Source of the DNA: JAAYEA01 sp012689325
GTDB lineage: Bacteria > Chloroflexota > Anaerolineae > JAAYEA01
DNA length: 60,905 nucleotides
Direction of reading: 5' to 3'
Assembly: GCA_036841525.1 (NCBI GenBank)
Contig: DAITVZ010000023.1
Span: 1-60,905, forward strand
Under the pieces are notes generated by a model. The model was given only the letters and a program-made list of their open reading frames with translations. It was not told where the DNA came from and made no database searches. The number at the start of each line of letters is the position of its first letter. The first letter of the stretch is position 1. Positions 52,065 to 60,283 of the stretch are shown in pieces. Both the position numbers and the translations under genes were made by a program.

Positions 52065-52822
52065 CGTCGCGAGTCCCGCAGAGTCGACACGACGGGGCGC
52101 GCCCCGCCGTGTTGTTGCACCTGCTGCCGGACCTGCCGCAGGCATGCGTCGAGGTCGTCCAGTTCCTGGGGGCCGAAGCGCAGCAGCGACCATCCCCTGG
52201 CCGCGAGAATAGTCGGCCAGGGCGCGCCGGCGACGGAGGGGGGCGCCTCTGCCTCGCATTCGATGCCCACGCTGCCGCGCTGACAGATGACTGCCAGGTC
52301 CAGCCGATAGCTGGCCCGCCCCTCGCGCAGCTCGTAGCCCCGCTCGGCCTCGATGCCCGCCGCTTGCAGCGCCTCCCATAGCATGCGCGCCGAGGGCGGC
52401 CCTTCCCATAGGTCGCTGATGTCCTGAGCCCGCAGCAGCCGCCCCAGCGTGGTGGGGATAAAGGTGATCCGGCGCAGCTTGGCGCTGGGCACCGGTTTGG
52501 GCAGCCGGTGCAGCGGCCCCACCTCGATCTTGTAGTAGGTGTCGCCCGCGCGGGGGTGGTCGGCTTCGTTGGGCAACAGGTCGACGCGCCGGACGATCTG
52601 GTAACGCTGGACGGGCGCGTAATAGGCGATGGTCCAGCGCTCCTCGGGAAAGGCGCGGGTCTGGTAAAAGGCCAGGAAATCGGCGGCAAGCTGGCGCGGC
52701 GCCCGGGCCACGGGGATGCGGTACCAACCCTGGCCCTGCAGCAGGGCGAAATCGCGCGGGCTGTTCATGATCACCACCAGCACGCGCTGCTCGTTTTCCT
52801 CTTGCGGCGCCCAGTCTGCCAC
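52061..52822 (-). CDS. Hypothetical protein with restriction-endonuclease-like C-terminus
   Basis: 253 residues from GTG 52822; longer in-frame starts lie upstream of the -10 box and are rejected. The N-terminal part (IMNSPRDFALLQGQGWYRIP) is not recognised. The C-terminal part has LDLAVICQRGSVGIECEAE and TILAARGWSLLRFGPQELDD, the strand-E-x-E/Lys-less layout and 'GW.llRf' end seen in DUF559/Vsr-like nuclease folds. An active nuclease cannot be claimed. Confidence 0.6.
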   Translation of the reverse strand: MADWAPQEENEQRVLVVIMNSPRDFALLQGQGWYRIPVARAPRQLAADFLAFYQTRAFPEERWTIAYYAPVQRYQIVRRVDLLPNEADHPRAGDTYYKIEVGPLHRLPKPVPSAKLRRITFIPTTLGRLLRAQDISDLWEGPPSARMLWEALQAAGIEAERGYELREGRASYRLDLAVICQRGSVGIECEAEAPPSVAGAPWPTILAARGWSLLRFGPQELDDLDACLRQVRQQVQQHGGARPVVSTLRDSRR

Positions 52823-52852
52823 GTTCCCGACCTCGCATCGACGGATAGGCGC

Positions 52853-52858
52853 ATTATA
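52853..52858 (-). promoter_or_regulatory. -10 box of the nuclease-fold gene
   Basis: TATAAT on the minus strand (52858-52853), 31 bp before the GTG start; the -35 (around TTCCTC) is weak. It decides the start at 52822. Confidence 0.5.
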
Positions 52859-52902
52859 CGCCAGGGCAACATGGGAGGAAAAGCGAGGTCGGGCCGCGGG
52901 CT

Positions 52903-52931
52903 TTGTGCCGAAGCGCCAGTGGGTGTATACT
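52903..52931 (+). promoter_or_regulatory. Promoter of the cohesin-domain gene
   Basis: TTGTGC (52903-52908), 17-bp spacer, TATACT (52926-52931). Leader about 90 nt. Confidence 0.6.
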
Positions 52932-53028
52932 AGCGTCCGCTGGAAAAAGTTGATCCGGCGCGGAATGCCCCATTGTGGATTCACCCGGCGCCGCCACAGG
53001 CGGACCGCCGGCGATTTCTGAGGGAGTC

Positions 53029-54201
53029 ATGAGACGTTCGCTCGTTGTGTGCTTGCTGGTGCTGCTATTGGGATCGTGGAGCGCGCAGGCTGCCTGGGCG
53101 CGGCCGCTGGCGCAGGCTACCGTGAGCATGTCGCTGCAGCCCACGGTCCTGACGCTCGAGTACGGCCAAGAGTTCGAGCTGCTGGTGGTGATCGAGAGCG
53201 GCGCCACGCCCGTCGATGGCGCGCAGGTGACGCTGGGCTTTGACCCAGACCACGTGCGGGTGCTCGAGATCATCGCTCGGAATGACCTCAGCGACCTGCT
53301 GCCCGCGCCGTCGAACCTGCCTGATCGCTTTAGCAACAGCGAGGGGCGGATCAGCTATGCGGCGGGCAAGCTTTTCGGCACGCCGCCCAGCGGCGCCATC
53401 GAGGTCTTTCTCGTGCGTTTCCAGGCTGTGGACATCACGCCGGGGACCGCGATCGAGTTCGTGGAGGATGACCGCTTTTTCAGCAACAAGGTCACCAGCA
53501 GCGGGCAAATCCTGGGCCTGAGCCTGCTGGGCTGCGCCGTGGCCATCGAGGGCAACACGCCCACGCCCACCTCCACCGGCGCGGCGACGGCGACCCCCAC
53601 CGCCACGCGCACCGAGACCCCGGTCCCTCCGCCGACCGATGACTCTGAGGCCTATCCTGGAATCACCGAGGAGCCTTCGTTCACGCCGTCGCCGACGCCC
53701 ACGCCGACCCTGACGCCCACCTGGACGCCGAGCCCGAGCGCAACGCTGGCGCCTCGCATACCGACGAATACGCCGCTGCCGCGCCGCGACGAAACCGCGA
53801 CCCCCACCAATGCGGCTGTTCCGACCCAACCCGCGACGGCGGCGCCACGCACCGGTGAGCCCCCGGCGGCGCCAACCGAGACGTCCACGCCGCCGCAGAC
53901 GGCGACGCTGCCGTCCACGGCACCGCAGACGGCGGTGCCGCCGCCGTCCACCACGCCGTCCGAGGGAGCTGCCGCGCCCACCGGGGCCCCGCCGCCCTCC
54001 GATACCCCGCCAGCCGCTCCCGAGGCGCTGGGCGCTCCGAATGCAGCCGCGCTGGAGCCGGAATCCGCCGCCGCGCCGGAGGAGCAAGCCTCCTTGGGTG
54101 CCTTTGTCAAAAAGAACATCGGCTCGCTGGTGGCGATCCTGGTGATCGCTATCTCGGCGTTGGGGTTCGCGCTGGTCCGCCGGCAGATGTCGGCAGAGTA
54201 G
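53029..54201 (+). CDS. Cohesin-domain cell-surface protein with C-terminal anchor
   Basis: 390 residues. Signal peptide about 1-25 (SLVVCLLVLLLGSWSAQAA), then a cohesin-type beta domain (about 33-180: LTLEYGQEFELLVVIESG, VTLGFDPDHVRVLEI, FLVRFQAVDITPGT). A long Thr/Pro/Ala-rich stalk follows (about 190-345) and a C-terminal transmembrane helix (about 363-383, SLVAILVIAISALGFALV) with Arg after it. Cohesins bind dockerins in cellulosomes, but free cohesin-like domains also occur in Chloroflexota surface proteins. AGGGAG precedes the ATG at 53029. Confidence 0.85.
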   Translation: MRRSLVVCLLVLLLGSWSAQAAWARPLAQATVSMSLQPTVLTLEYGQEFELLVVIESGATPVDGAQVTLGFDPDHVRVLEIIARNDLSDLLPAPSNLPDRFSNSEGRISYAAGKLFGTPPSGAIEVFLVRFQAVDITPGTAIEFVEDDRFFSNKVTSSGQILGLSLLGCAVAIEGNTPTPTSTGAATATPTATRTETPVPPPTDDSEAYPGITEEPSFTPSPTPTPTLTPTWTPSPSATLAPRIPTNTPLPRRDETATPTNAAVPTQPATAAPRTGEPPAAPTETSTPPQTATLPSTAPQTAVPPPSTTPSEGAAAPTGAPPPSDTPPAAPEALGAPNAAALEPESAAAPEEQASLGAFVKKNIGSLVAILVIAISALGFALVRRQMSAE

Positions 54202-54211
54202 ACCCAAAACG

Positions 54212-54249
54212 AAAGCGCTCCGGGATCCGCTGGACCCCGGAGCGCTTTT
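54212..54249. terminator. Bidirectional terminator between cohesin gene and malQ
   Basis: Perfect 13-bp stem AAAGCGCTCCGGG (54212-54224) / CCCGGAGCGCTTT (54236-54248), 11-nt loop, T-run on the plus side and AAAAC/AAA (U-run for minus) on the other. Confidence 0.88.
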
Positions 54250-54251
54250 GG

Positions 54252-55757
54252 TTAGGCTTCCTTCTTCGGCAGCCGCCCGTAGATGCGGGCCATGTCGCCA
54301 AGCTGGCGGCCGATCTCGTCGGTGAGCATCTCGGGGCGATAGCGCCAGGTCCAGTTACCGCCAGGCCGCCCCGGCATGTTCATGCGCGCCTCGCCGCCCA
54401 GTCGCAGCACGTCCTGCAGCGGCGCGATGGCCGTCTCGGCCACGGAGCCATAGGCCAGCCGGATCAGGTCCCAGGCGATGTCGTGCCCGTCGCGCGCGAG
54501 GTATTCCTGGATGGCCCGCTTTTCCTCGGGCGGGCGCGTGGCGAACCAGCCGATGGTGGTGTCGTTGTCGTGCGTGCCGGTGTAGACCACGCAGTTCGGC
54601 TCATAATTGTGGGGCAGATACTCGTGGTCGGGGTCGCCGCCAAAGGCGAAGTGCAGCACCTTCATCCCCGGCAGTTGGAAGCGGTGGCGCAGCGCCGTGA
54701 CCTCGGGCGTGATCAGCCCCAGGTCCTCGGCGATGATGGGCAGGTGGCCCAGGGCGCGCTCCACCGCCTCGAAGAGCGCCGCGCCTGGCCCCTTCACCCA
54801 TCGCCCGTTGATGGCGGTCGGCTCCCCGGCGGGCACCTCCCAATAGGCCTCAAACCCCCGGAAATGGTCCAGCCGCACGATATCCACCATCGTCAGCATC
54901 ATGCGAAAGCGGTCGATCCACCAGCCAAAGCCGCGCTGCGCGATCAGGTCCCAGCGATACAGGGGGTTGCCCCAAAGCTGGCCGGTGGGGCTGAAATAGT
55001 CCGGCGGCACCCCGGCGACGTGCGTGGAGGAGCCCTGGGCGTCGAAATAGAACATGTCGGGATGCGCCCAGGCATCGGCGCTATCATAGGCCACAAAGAT
55101 GGGTATATCGCCGATGATGCGCAAGCCTCTGTCGTTGGCGTAGCGCTTGAGGGCCCGCCACTGCTGGAAAAAGAGGAACTGGTTGTACTTTTCCCGGTCG
55201 ATGGCCTCGCGCAGGGTCGCGGTCCAATAGGCGATTGCCCCCGGCTGGCGGGTGGCGATGTCCGGCGCCCAGGTGTTCCAGACGGCGCCGCCGTGGTATT
55301 TCTTGAGGGCCATAAAGAGGGCGAAATCATCCAGCCAGCCCGCCTGCTCGCGGCAAAATCCGTCGTAGGCGTGGCGCTGCCCTTCCGTGGCCCGGCCCTG
55401 GAAGCAGGCGAAGGAGCGCTCGAGGAGCGTAGCTTTGTACCCGATCACCGGCCCATAGTCCACCCGGTCCGTGGGAAACGCGGGGACATCCTGTAGATCC
55501 GCCTGGGAGAGGTAGCCATCCTCGACGAGCTTGTCCGGGCTAACGAGGAGCGGATTGCCCGCCAGGGCGGAGAAGCATTGGTAGGGCGAATCGCCATAGC
55601 CGGTCGGCCCCAAGGGCATGACCTGCCAGAGGGACTGCCCGGCGCGGGCGAGCCAATCGGCGAACCGGTACGCCGCCGCGCCCAGGTCGCCGATGCCAAA
55701 GCGCCCCGGCAGCGAGGTGGGGTGCAAAAGGAGGCCACAGGATCTTGGAAAGCGCAT
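54252..55757 (-). CDS. malQ: 4-alpha-glucanotransferase (amylomaltase)
   Basis: 501 residues, typical GH77 length. GLLLHPTSLPG and GIGDLG open the barrel; LRIIGDIPIFVAYDSADAW, VRLDHFRGFEAYWEVP (nucleophile Asp region), IIAEDLG (acid/base Glu) and YTGTHDNDT are the conserved GH77 motifs. The enzyme moves glucan chains between maltodextrins, in glycogen or maltose metabolism. The start at 55757 gives the family N-terminus; upstream in-frame Met codons are not supported. Confidence 0.95.
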   Translation of the reverse strand: MRFPRSCGLLLHPTSLPGRFGIGDLGAAAYRFADWLARAGQSLWQVMPLGPTGYGDSPYQCFSALAGNPLLVSPDKLVEDGYLSQADLQDVPAFPTDRVDYGPVIGYKATLLERSFACFQGRATEGQRHAYDGFCREQAGWLDDFALFMALKKYHGGAVWNTWAPDIATRQPGAIAYWTATLREAIDREKYNQFLFFQQWRALKRYANDRGLRIIGDIPIFVAYDSADAWAHPDMFYFDAQGSSTHVAGVPPDYFSPTGQLWGNPLYRWDLIAQRGFGWWIDRFRMMLTMVDIVRLDHFRGFEAYWEVPAGEPTAINGRWVKGPGAALFEAVERALGHLPIIAEDLGLITPEVTALRHRFQLPGMKVLHFAFGGDPDHEYLPHNYEPNCVVYTGTHDNDTTIGWFATRPPEEKRAIQEYLARDGHDIAWDLIRLAYGSVAETAIAPLQDVLRLGGEARMNMPGRPGGNWTWRYRPEMLTDEIGRQLGDMARIYGRLPKKEA

Positions 55758-55825
55758 GGACTCTCTCCTCAGCGAGGGTATCTGGCCCATTCTAGCACAA
55801 GCCCCGCAAAAGCGGAAAAGCGATA

Positions 55826-55854
55826 TTGACAGGAACGCGAAACTATGGTATAGT
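55826..55854 (+). promoter_or_regulatory. Promoter of the ilv operon
   Basis: TTGACA (55826-55831), 17-bp spacer, TATAGT (55849-55854). Start near 55861, about 400 nt ahead of ilvD. Confidence 0.88.
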
Positions 55855-55882
55855 AGCGACAAATCCGAAAAGGATACAGCAG

Positions 55883-55987
55883 ATGTTTTACAGCCTGATT
55901 CTCAACGCGGCGCTTATTAGCCTCTTGTTGGTTACGCTCCTCATTATTGAGGGGCCATGCGCGGTTGGGAGTCAGGTTCGGGCCTAA
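55883..55987 (+). CDS. ilvL: ilv leader peptide (attenuator)
   Basis: 34 codons, ATG after AAAAGGAT (spacing about 8 nt), TAA at 55985-55987. Residues 5-22 contain 13 branched-chain residues (Leu 7, Ile 4, Val 1 and a further Leu), including the runs SLLLV and TLLII. The end EGPCAVGSQVRA recalls the PPCGAALG end of the E. coli IlvL peptide. Codons 27-30 contain one strand of the antiterminator. Too short for ordinary gene finders; its role is to stall the ribosome when charged Leu, Ile or Val tRNA is scarce. Confidence 0.88.
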   Translation: MFYSLILNAALISLLLVTLLIIEGPCAVGSQVRA

Positions 55988-56043
55988 GGCCAGAGAAGGC
56001 CCAGGTATATGCAGACAAAGCCTCCCAACCGGGAGGCTTTTTT
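55963..56043 (+). promoter_or_regulatory. ilv attenuator: antiterminator and terminator
   Basis: Terminator: AAAGCCTCCC (56017-56026) / GGGAGGCTTT (56031-56040), AACC loop, six T (56038-56043). Antiterminator: GGTTGGGAG (55963-55971) pairs perfectly with CTCCCAACC (56022-56030), which takes the left strand and loop of the terminator. An early hairpin GGGCC (55980-55984) / GGCCC (55998-56002) around the leader stop could be the pause structure. A ribosome stalled at codons 14-22 leaves 55963-55971 free; one that reaches the stop covers it. Confidence 0.85.
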
Positions 56044-56185
56044 GATACTTGCGGGCGGGAGGGCTGCCCGTGGGGCCTGGGACACGACCCATATACGGGA
56101 TCTCGGATGATCCCGCTGACTGCAAGATCATCTGCGGCCAGGAGGAGGCCGGGGGCCAAGGCCCGAGGCCAAATCGAGCGCAATG

Positions 56186-56235
56186 ACGCCTTTGCACGCG
56201 AGCACCTGTCGCGCGTTCAGAGGCGTGTGTTTTTT
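56186..56235 (+). terminator. Second hairpin with U6 just before ilvD
   Basis: Outer stem ACGCCT (56186-56191) / AGGCGT (56221-56226), inner stem CGCGA (56197-56201) / TCGCG (56209-56213), then GTGTTTTTT. It could be a second attenuation point. Between this and the first terminator (56044-56185) I see GC-rich sequence with no gene. Confidence 0.45.
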
Positions 56236-56266
56236 CGGGGGCCTATCACGCTCAGGAGGGGCAGAG

Positions 56267-57940
56267 GTGGACAAGATGAGAAGCGATGCTGTCAAGCGCG
56301 GTGTGGAACGGGCGCCCCATCGTTCGCTGTTGCGGGCGTTGGGTTTGACCGAAGCGGAAATGGACCGGCCCTTTATCGGGGTGGTCAATTCGTACAATGA
56401 GACGATCCCCGGGCACATGCACCTGAACAAGGTCGCCGAGGCGGTCAAGGCCGGCATCCGCATCGCGGGTGGCACGCCCTTCGAGTGCTCCACCATCGGC
56501 GTGTGCGACGGCATCGCCATGAACCACCCCGGCATGAAGTACTCGCTGGCCAGCCGCGAGCTGATCGCGGACTCGGTCGAGATCGTTGCCGAGGCGCACG
56601 CCTTTGATGCCCTGGTCCTGATCCCCAACTGCGACAAGATCATCCCCGGCATGCTCATGGCCGCGGCGCGGCTCAATGTCCCCACCATCGTCGTCAGCGG
56701 CGGGCCGATGCTCGCCGGCAACATGGGCGGCAAGGTGGTGGACCTGAACAGCGTTTTTGAGGCGGTGGGCGCGGTCAAGGCGGGCAAGATGACCGACGAA
56801 GAGCTGGCCGAGGTGGAATGTCAGGCCTGCCCCGGGTGCGGCTCCTGCTCGGGCCTCTTTACCGCCAATACCATGAACTGCCTCTCCGAGGTGCTGGGCA
56901 TGGCCCTCCCGGGCAACGGCACCATTCCCGCCGTGGATGCGGGCCGCTTGCGGCTGGCCAAGCAAGCCGGCATGCAGATCATGGAGCTGTTGCGCCGGAA
57001 TATCCGTCCCAGCGATATCCTGACCCCGGCGGCTTTTCATAACGCCATGGTGGTGGATATGGCCCTGGGCGGCTCCACCAACTCGGTGCTGCACTGCCTG
57101 GCCATCGCCCACGAGGCCGGCGTCGCCATGTCCCTCTCCGAGCTGAACGAGATCAGCAACCGCACGCCGCACCTCTGCAAGATCAGCCCGTCGGGCGCGC
57201 ACCACCTCGAAGACCTGCACGTGGCCGGCGGCATCCCCGCCGTGATGCACGAGGTCGCGGGCCTGGGGCTGTTGGAGGGGAGCGCCATGACCGTCACCGG
57301 CCAGACCGCGGCGGAAAACTATGCGCAGGCGCGGGTGGTGGACCGCAACGTGATCCACTCGCCACAGCAACCCTACTCGGCCACCGGCGGGCTGGCGATC
57401 CTTTTTGGCAACCTGGCCCCCGAAGGCGCCGTGGTCAAACGCGGCGCGGTCCATCCGGATATGCTGGTGCATTCCGGACCGGCGCGGGTGTTCGATAACG
57501 AGGAGTTGGCCACCCAGGCCATCATGGCCGGGCAGTTCCAGCCGGGCGACGTGCTGGTCATCCGCTATGAAGGGCCGCGCGGTGGCCCGGGCATGCGCGA
57601 GATGCTGACGCCCACCTCGCTGCTGGCGGGGATGGGCATGGATTCCGCCGTGGCGCTGCTCACCGATGGGCGCTTTTCCGGGGCGACCCGCGGCGCGGCC
57701 ATCGGCCACATCTCGCCCGAGGCGGCCTCCCGCGGCCCCATCGCCGCCGTGCAAAATGGCGACATCATTCACATCGATATCCCCCACTATAAACTGAGCC
57801 TGGACGTGCCCGAGGCCGAGATCGCGCGCCGGCTGGCGGCCTTGCCGCCTTTCCGCAGCCAGATCACCCGCGGCTACCTCAAGCGCTATGCCAAGATGGT
57901 GACCTCCGCCAGCACGGGCGCGGTGTTCACCGATGACTGA
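56267..57940 (+). CDS. ilvD: Dihydroxy-acid dehydratase
   Basis: 557 residues from GTG 56267, which sits 8 nt after GGAGGGG; the ATG at 56276 is a possible second start. RSDAVKRGVERAPHRSLLRA is the family N-terminus. Cluster cysteines occur in CDGIAMNHPGMKYSL, NCDKIIPGML and CQACPGCGSCSGLF. It dehydrates 2,3-dihydroxy-isovalerate and -methylvalerate to the 2-keto acids in valine and isoleucine synthesis. First gene of the ilvDBNC operon. Confidence 0.97.
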   Translation: MDKMRSDAVKRGVERAPHRSLLRALGLTEAEMDRPFIGVVNSYNETIPGHMHLNKVAEAVKAGIRIAGGTPFECSTIGVCDGIAMNHPGMKYSLASRELIADSVEIVAEAHAFDALVLIPNCDKIIPGMLMAAARLNVPTIVVSGGPMLAGNMGGKVVDLNSVFEAVGAVKAGKMTDEELAEVECQACPGCGSCSGLFTANTMNCLSEVLGMALPGNGTIPAVDAGRLRLAKQAGMQIMELLRRNIRPSDILTPAAFHNAMVVDMALGGSTNSVLHCLAIAHEAGVAMSLSELNEISNRTPHLCKISPSGAHHLEDLHVAGGIPAVMHEVAGLGLLEGSAMTVTGQTAAENYAQARVVDRNVIHSPQQPYSATGGLAILFGNLAPEGAVVKRGAVHPDMLVHSGPARVFDNEELATQAIMAGQFQPGDVLVIRYEGPRGGPGMREMLTPTSLLAGMGMDSAVALLTDGRFSGATRGAAIGHISPEAASRGPIAAVQNGDIIHIDIPHYKLSLDVPEAEIARRLAALPPFRSQITRGYLKRYAKMVTSASTGAVFTDD

Positions 57941-57988
57941 TCCAGCGCGGATGACCTTGGGCCGCGACCAGAAGAGAGGAGCGACACC

Positions 57989-59704
57989 GTGAAGCTGGAT
58001 GGAGCGAGCATCGTGTGGGCCAGCCTGGTGAAAGAGGGGGTCACGGTCACCTTTGGCATCTCGGGCGGCAAGGTGATCCATCTCTTCCACCGGCTGACCG
58101 AGTACCCGATCCACAACGTGCTGACCCGCCACGAGCAGGGCGCGGCCCACGCCGCCGACGGCTATGCGCGGGCCACGGGCAAGGTCGGTGTCTGCATCGC
58201 CACCTCTGGGCCCGGCGCCACCAACTTGGTGACCGGCCTGGCCACGGCCTATATGGACTCATCGCCGGTTGTGGCCATCACCGGTCAGGTCGCCACCCCC
58301 GATATCGGGCGCGACAGCTTTCAGGAGACGGATATCACTGGCATCACGCTGCCCATCACCAAGCACAACTATTTGGTGACCGACGTGCGGGACCTGGCCG
58401 AGGCCATCAAGGAGGCTTTCCACATCGCGCGGACGGGGCGGCCCGGTCCGGTGCTGATCGACATCCCCGCCGACGTCCAGGTGGCGCAGACCGAGTACGT
58501 GTATCCCGAGGAGGTCCACTTCCCCGGATACCGCCCCACCTTGCGGGGCCATGATCGGCAGGTCCGGATGGCGACCCAACTCATCGACCAGGCCGAGCGC
58601 CCGGTGCTCATCGCCGGGCACGGTGTGACCATCGCCAGGGGCGAGGCCGAGCTGATGGAGCTGGCGGTCAAGGCCGATATCCCCGTGGTCACCACGCTGC
58701 TGGGCAAGAGCTGTTTCCCCGAGGATCACCCGCTCTCCCTGGGCATGATCGGCATGCACGGGCAGCCTTACGCCAACCAGGCGGTGCAGGATGCGGACCT
58801 GATCGTGGTGATAGGCATGCGCTTTAGCGATCGGGACACGGGCTCCATCTCGACCTTTGCCCCGCGGGCCAAGGTGATCCACATCGATATCGACCCTGCC
58901 GAGATCGGCAAGAACGTGCGCGTGGACGTGCCGGTGGTGGGCGACGCCCGGAACGTGCTGGAGACCATGGTTCGCCTGGCCCAGCCGACCAATCACCCCG
59001 AGTGGCTGGCGCGCATCGCCCATTGGCGCGCCGATGCGGCGGGCCACGACATCCTCTCCCGCGAGTCTGACGCCCTCTTCCCGCAATATGTGGTCCGCGC
59101 CATCTCGGAACAGACGGAAGGCAACGCCCTCATCGTCAGCGACGTGGGCCAGAACCAGATGTGGGAGGCGCAGTACTATGTCCATCGCCGCAACAACACG
59201 CTGCTGACCTCCGGCGGCCTGGGGACCATGGGCTTTGCCTTGCCCGCGGCCATGGGCGCCAAGATCGGCCGCCCCGATGACCCCGTTTGGGTGATCGCCG
59301 GCGACGGCGGCATCCAGATGAACATCCAGGAGCTGGCTACGATCACCCAGGAGAAGCTCAACATCAAGATCGCGATCCTGAACAACGGCTACCTGGGCAT
59401 GGTGCGCCAATGGCAGCAGTTCTTCTTCGAGGGGCGCTATTCCGGCACGCCGCTCTCCGACCCCGATTTTGTCAAGCTCGCCGAGGCCTACGGCATCCTG
59501 GGCCTGCGCGTGACGGAAAAAGCCGAGGCGGCCCCCGCCATCCGCCAGGCGCTGGAGCACCCCGGCCCGGCCCTGATCGACTTTCGGGTGGTGCAAGAGG
59601 AGAACGTGTATCCCATGGTGAGGCCTGGCGACTCGATCTCGCAGATGATGCGCCGGCCCAAGCCTGCGCTCCAGGACGGCGCTCCTGAGGAGGTGCAAGC
59701 ATGA
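57989..59704 (+). CDS. ilvB: Acetolactate synthase large subunit
   Basis: 571 residues, GTG start after GAGAGGAG. The ThDP-activating Glu49 is in RHEQGAAHAADGYARATG; the ThDP/Mg motif is GDGGIQMNIQELATI (about 436-450) with ILNNGYLGMVRQWQ, which is the acetolactate-synthase-specific segment. It condenses pyruvate with pyruvate or 2-ketobutyrate. Its stop overlaps the start of ilvN by 4 bases (ATGA). Confidence 0.97.
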   Translation: MKLDGASIVWASLVKEGVTVTFGISGGKVIHLFHRLTEYPIHNVLTRHEQGAAHAADGYARATGKVGVCIATSGPGATNLVTGLATAYMDSSPVVAITGQVATPDIGRDSFQETDITGITLPITKHNYLVTDVRDLAEAIKEAFHIARTGRPGPVLIDIPADVQVAQTEYVYPEEVHFPGYRPTLRGHDRQVRMATQLIDQAERPVLIAGHGVTIARGEAELMELAVKADIPVVTTLLGKSCFPEDHPLSLGMIGMHGQPYANQAVQDADLIVVIGMRFSDRDTGSISTFAPRAKVIHIDIDPAEIGKNVRVDVPVVGDARNVLETMVRLAQPTNHPEWLARIAHWRADAAGHDILSRESDALFPQYVVRAISEQTEGNALIVSDVGQNQMWEAQYYVHRRNNTLLTSGGLGTMGFALPAAMGAKIGRPDDPVWVIAGDGGIQMNIQELATITQEKLNIKIAILNNGYLGMVRQWQQFFFEGRYSGTPLSDPDFVKLAEAYGILGLRVTEKAEAAPAIRQALEHPGPALIDFRVVQEENVYPMVRPGDSISQMMRRPKPALQDGAPEEVQA

Positions 59705-60201
59705 GACACACCCTGGTGACCCTGGTCGAGGACAAGCCGGGCGTCCTGACCCGCGTGGCGGGCCTCTTCCGCCGCCGCAATTTCAACATCGAAAGCCTCA
59801 CCGTCGGGCATTCCGAGACCCCCGAGATCTCGCGCATGACCATCGTCGTGAATTGCGACGACGCGGTCCTGGAGCAGGTGATCAAGCAACTCTACAAGCT
59901 GGTCAACGTCACCAAGATCACCGACGTGACCGACGAGCAGACGGTGATCCGCGAGCTGGCGCTGATCAAGGTGCAGGCCAATGCCTCCACCCGCGCCGAG
60001 ATCATCCAGTTTGCCGAGGTCTTTGAGGCCAAGATCGTGGACCTGACCCGCGAATCGGTGACCATCGAGATCACGGGCACCGAGGACAAGGTGGATGCGC
60101 TCTGCCGGCTGCTGCGGCCCTTTGGCATCAAAGAGATGGTGCGCACGGGGCGGGTGGCCATGCTGCGCGGCGTCAGCGGCAACGGCGCGGAGAAAGGGTA
60201 G
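59701..60201 (+). CDS. ilvN: Acetolactate synthase small (regulatory) subunit
   Basis: 166 residues. An N-terminal ACT domain (TLVTLVEDKPGVLTRVAGLF, RRRNFNIESLTVGHSE) binds valine for feedback inhibition; the C-terminal part (RAEIIQFAEVFEAKIVDLT, SVTIEITGTEDKVDAL) is the IlvH/IlvN C-domain. Translationally coupled to ilvB by ATGA. Sometimes named ilvH. Confidence 0.96.
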   Translation: MRHTLVTLVEDKPGVLTRVAGLFRRRNFNIESLTVGHSETPEISRMTIVVNCDDAVLEQVIKQLYKLVNVTKITDVTDEQTVIRELALIKVQANASTRAEIIQFAEVFEAKIVDLTRESVTIEITGTEDKVDALCRLLRPFGIKEMVRTGRVAMLRGVSGNGAEKG

Positions 60202-60205
60202 TAAC

Positions 60206-60230
60206 CAAGCAGCCCAATCCGAGCTGCTTG
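60206..60230 (+). other. Intergenic hairpin between ilvN and ilvC
   Basis: CAAGCAGC (60206-60213) / GCTGCTTG (60223-60230), 8 bp, 9-nt loop, no U-tract. Possibly an mRNA stability or processing element that lets ilvC be expressed at a level different from ilvBN. Confidence 0.45.
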
Positions 60231-60283
60231 CGACACATAACCGCGAGGCAATTCACGCCCCGATCACGAGAGGAGAAGTCAAG

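Noticed and set aside
55861..56266. T-box riboswitch as explanation of the ilv leader
   Set aside because: No T-box sequence (GGUGGNACCGCG-like) and no stem I specifier arrangement; the leader ORF plus antiterminator explains the region better.
56252..58150. 632-codon antisense frame over ilvD
   Set aside because: Shadow of a strongly conserved gene; no ribosome site, composition His/Arg/Gly-rich.
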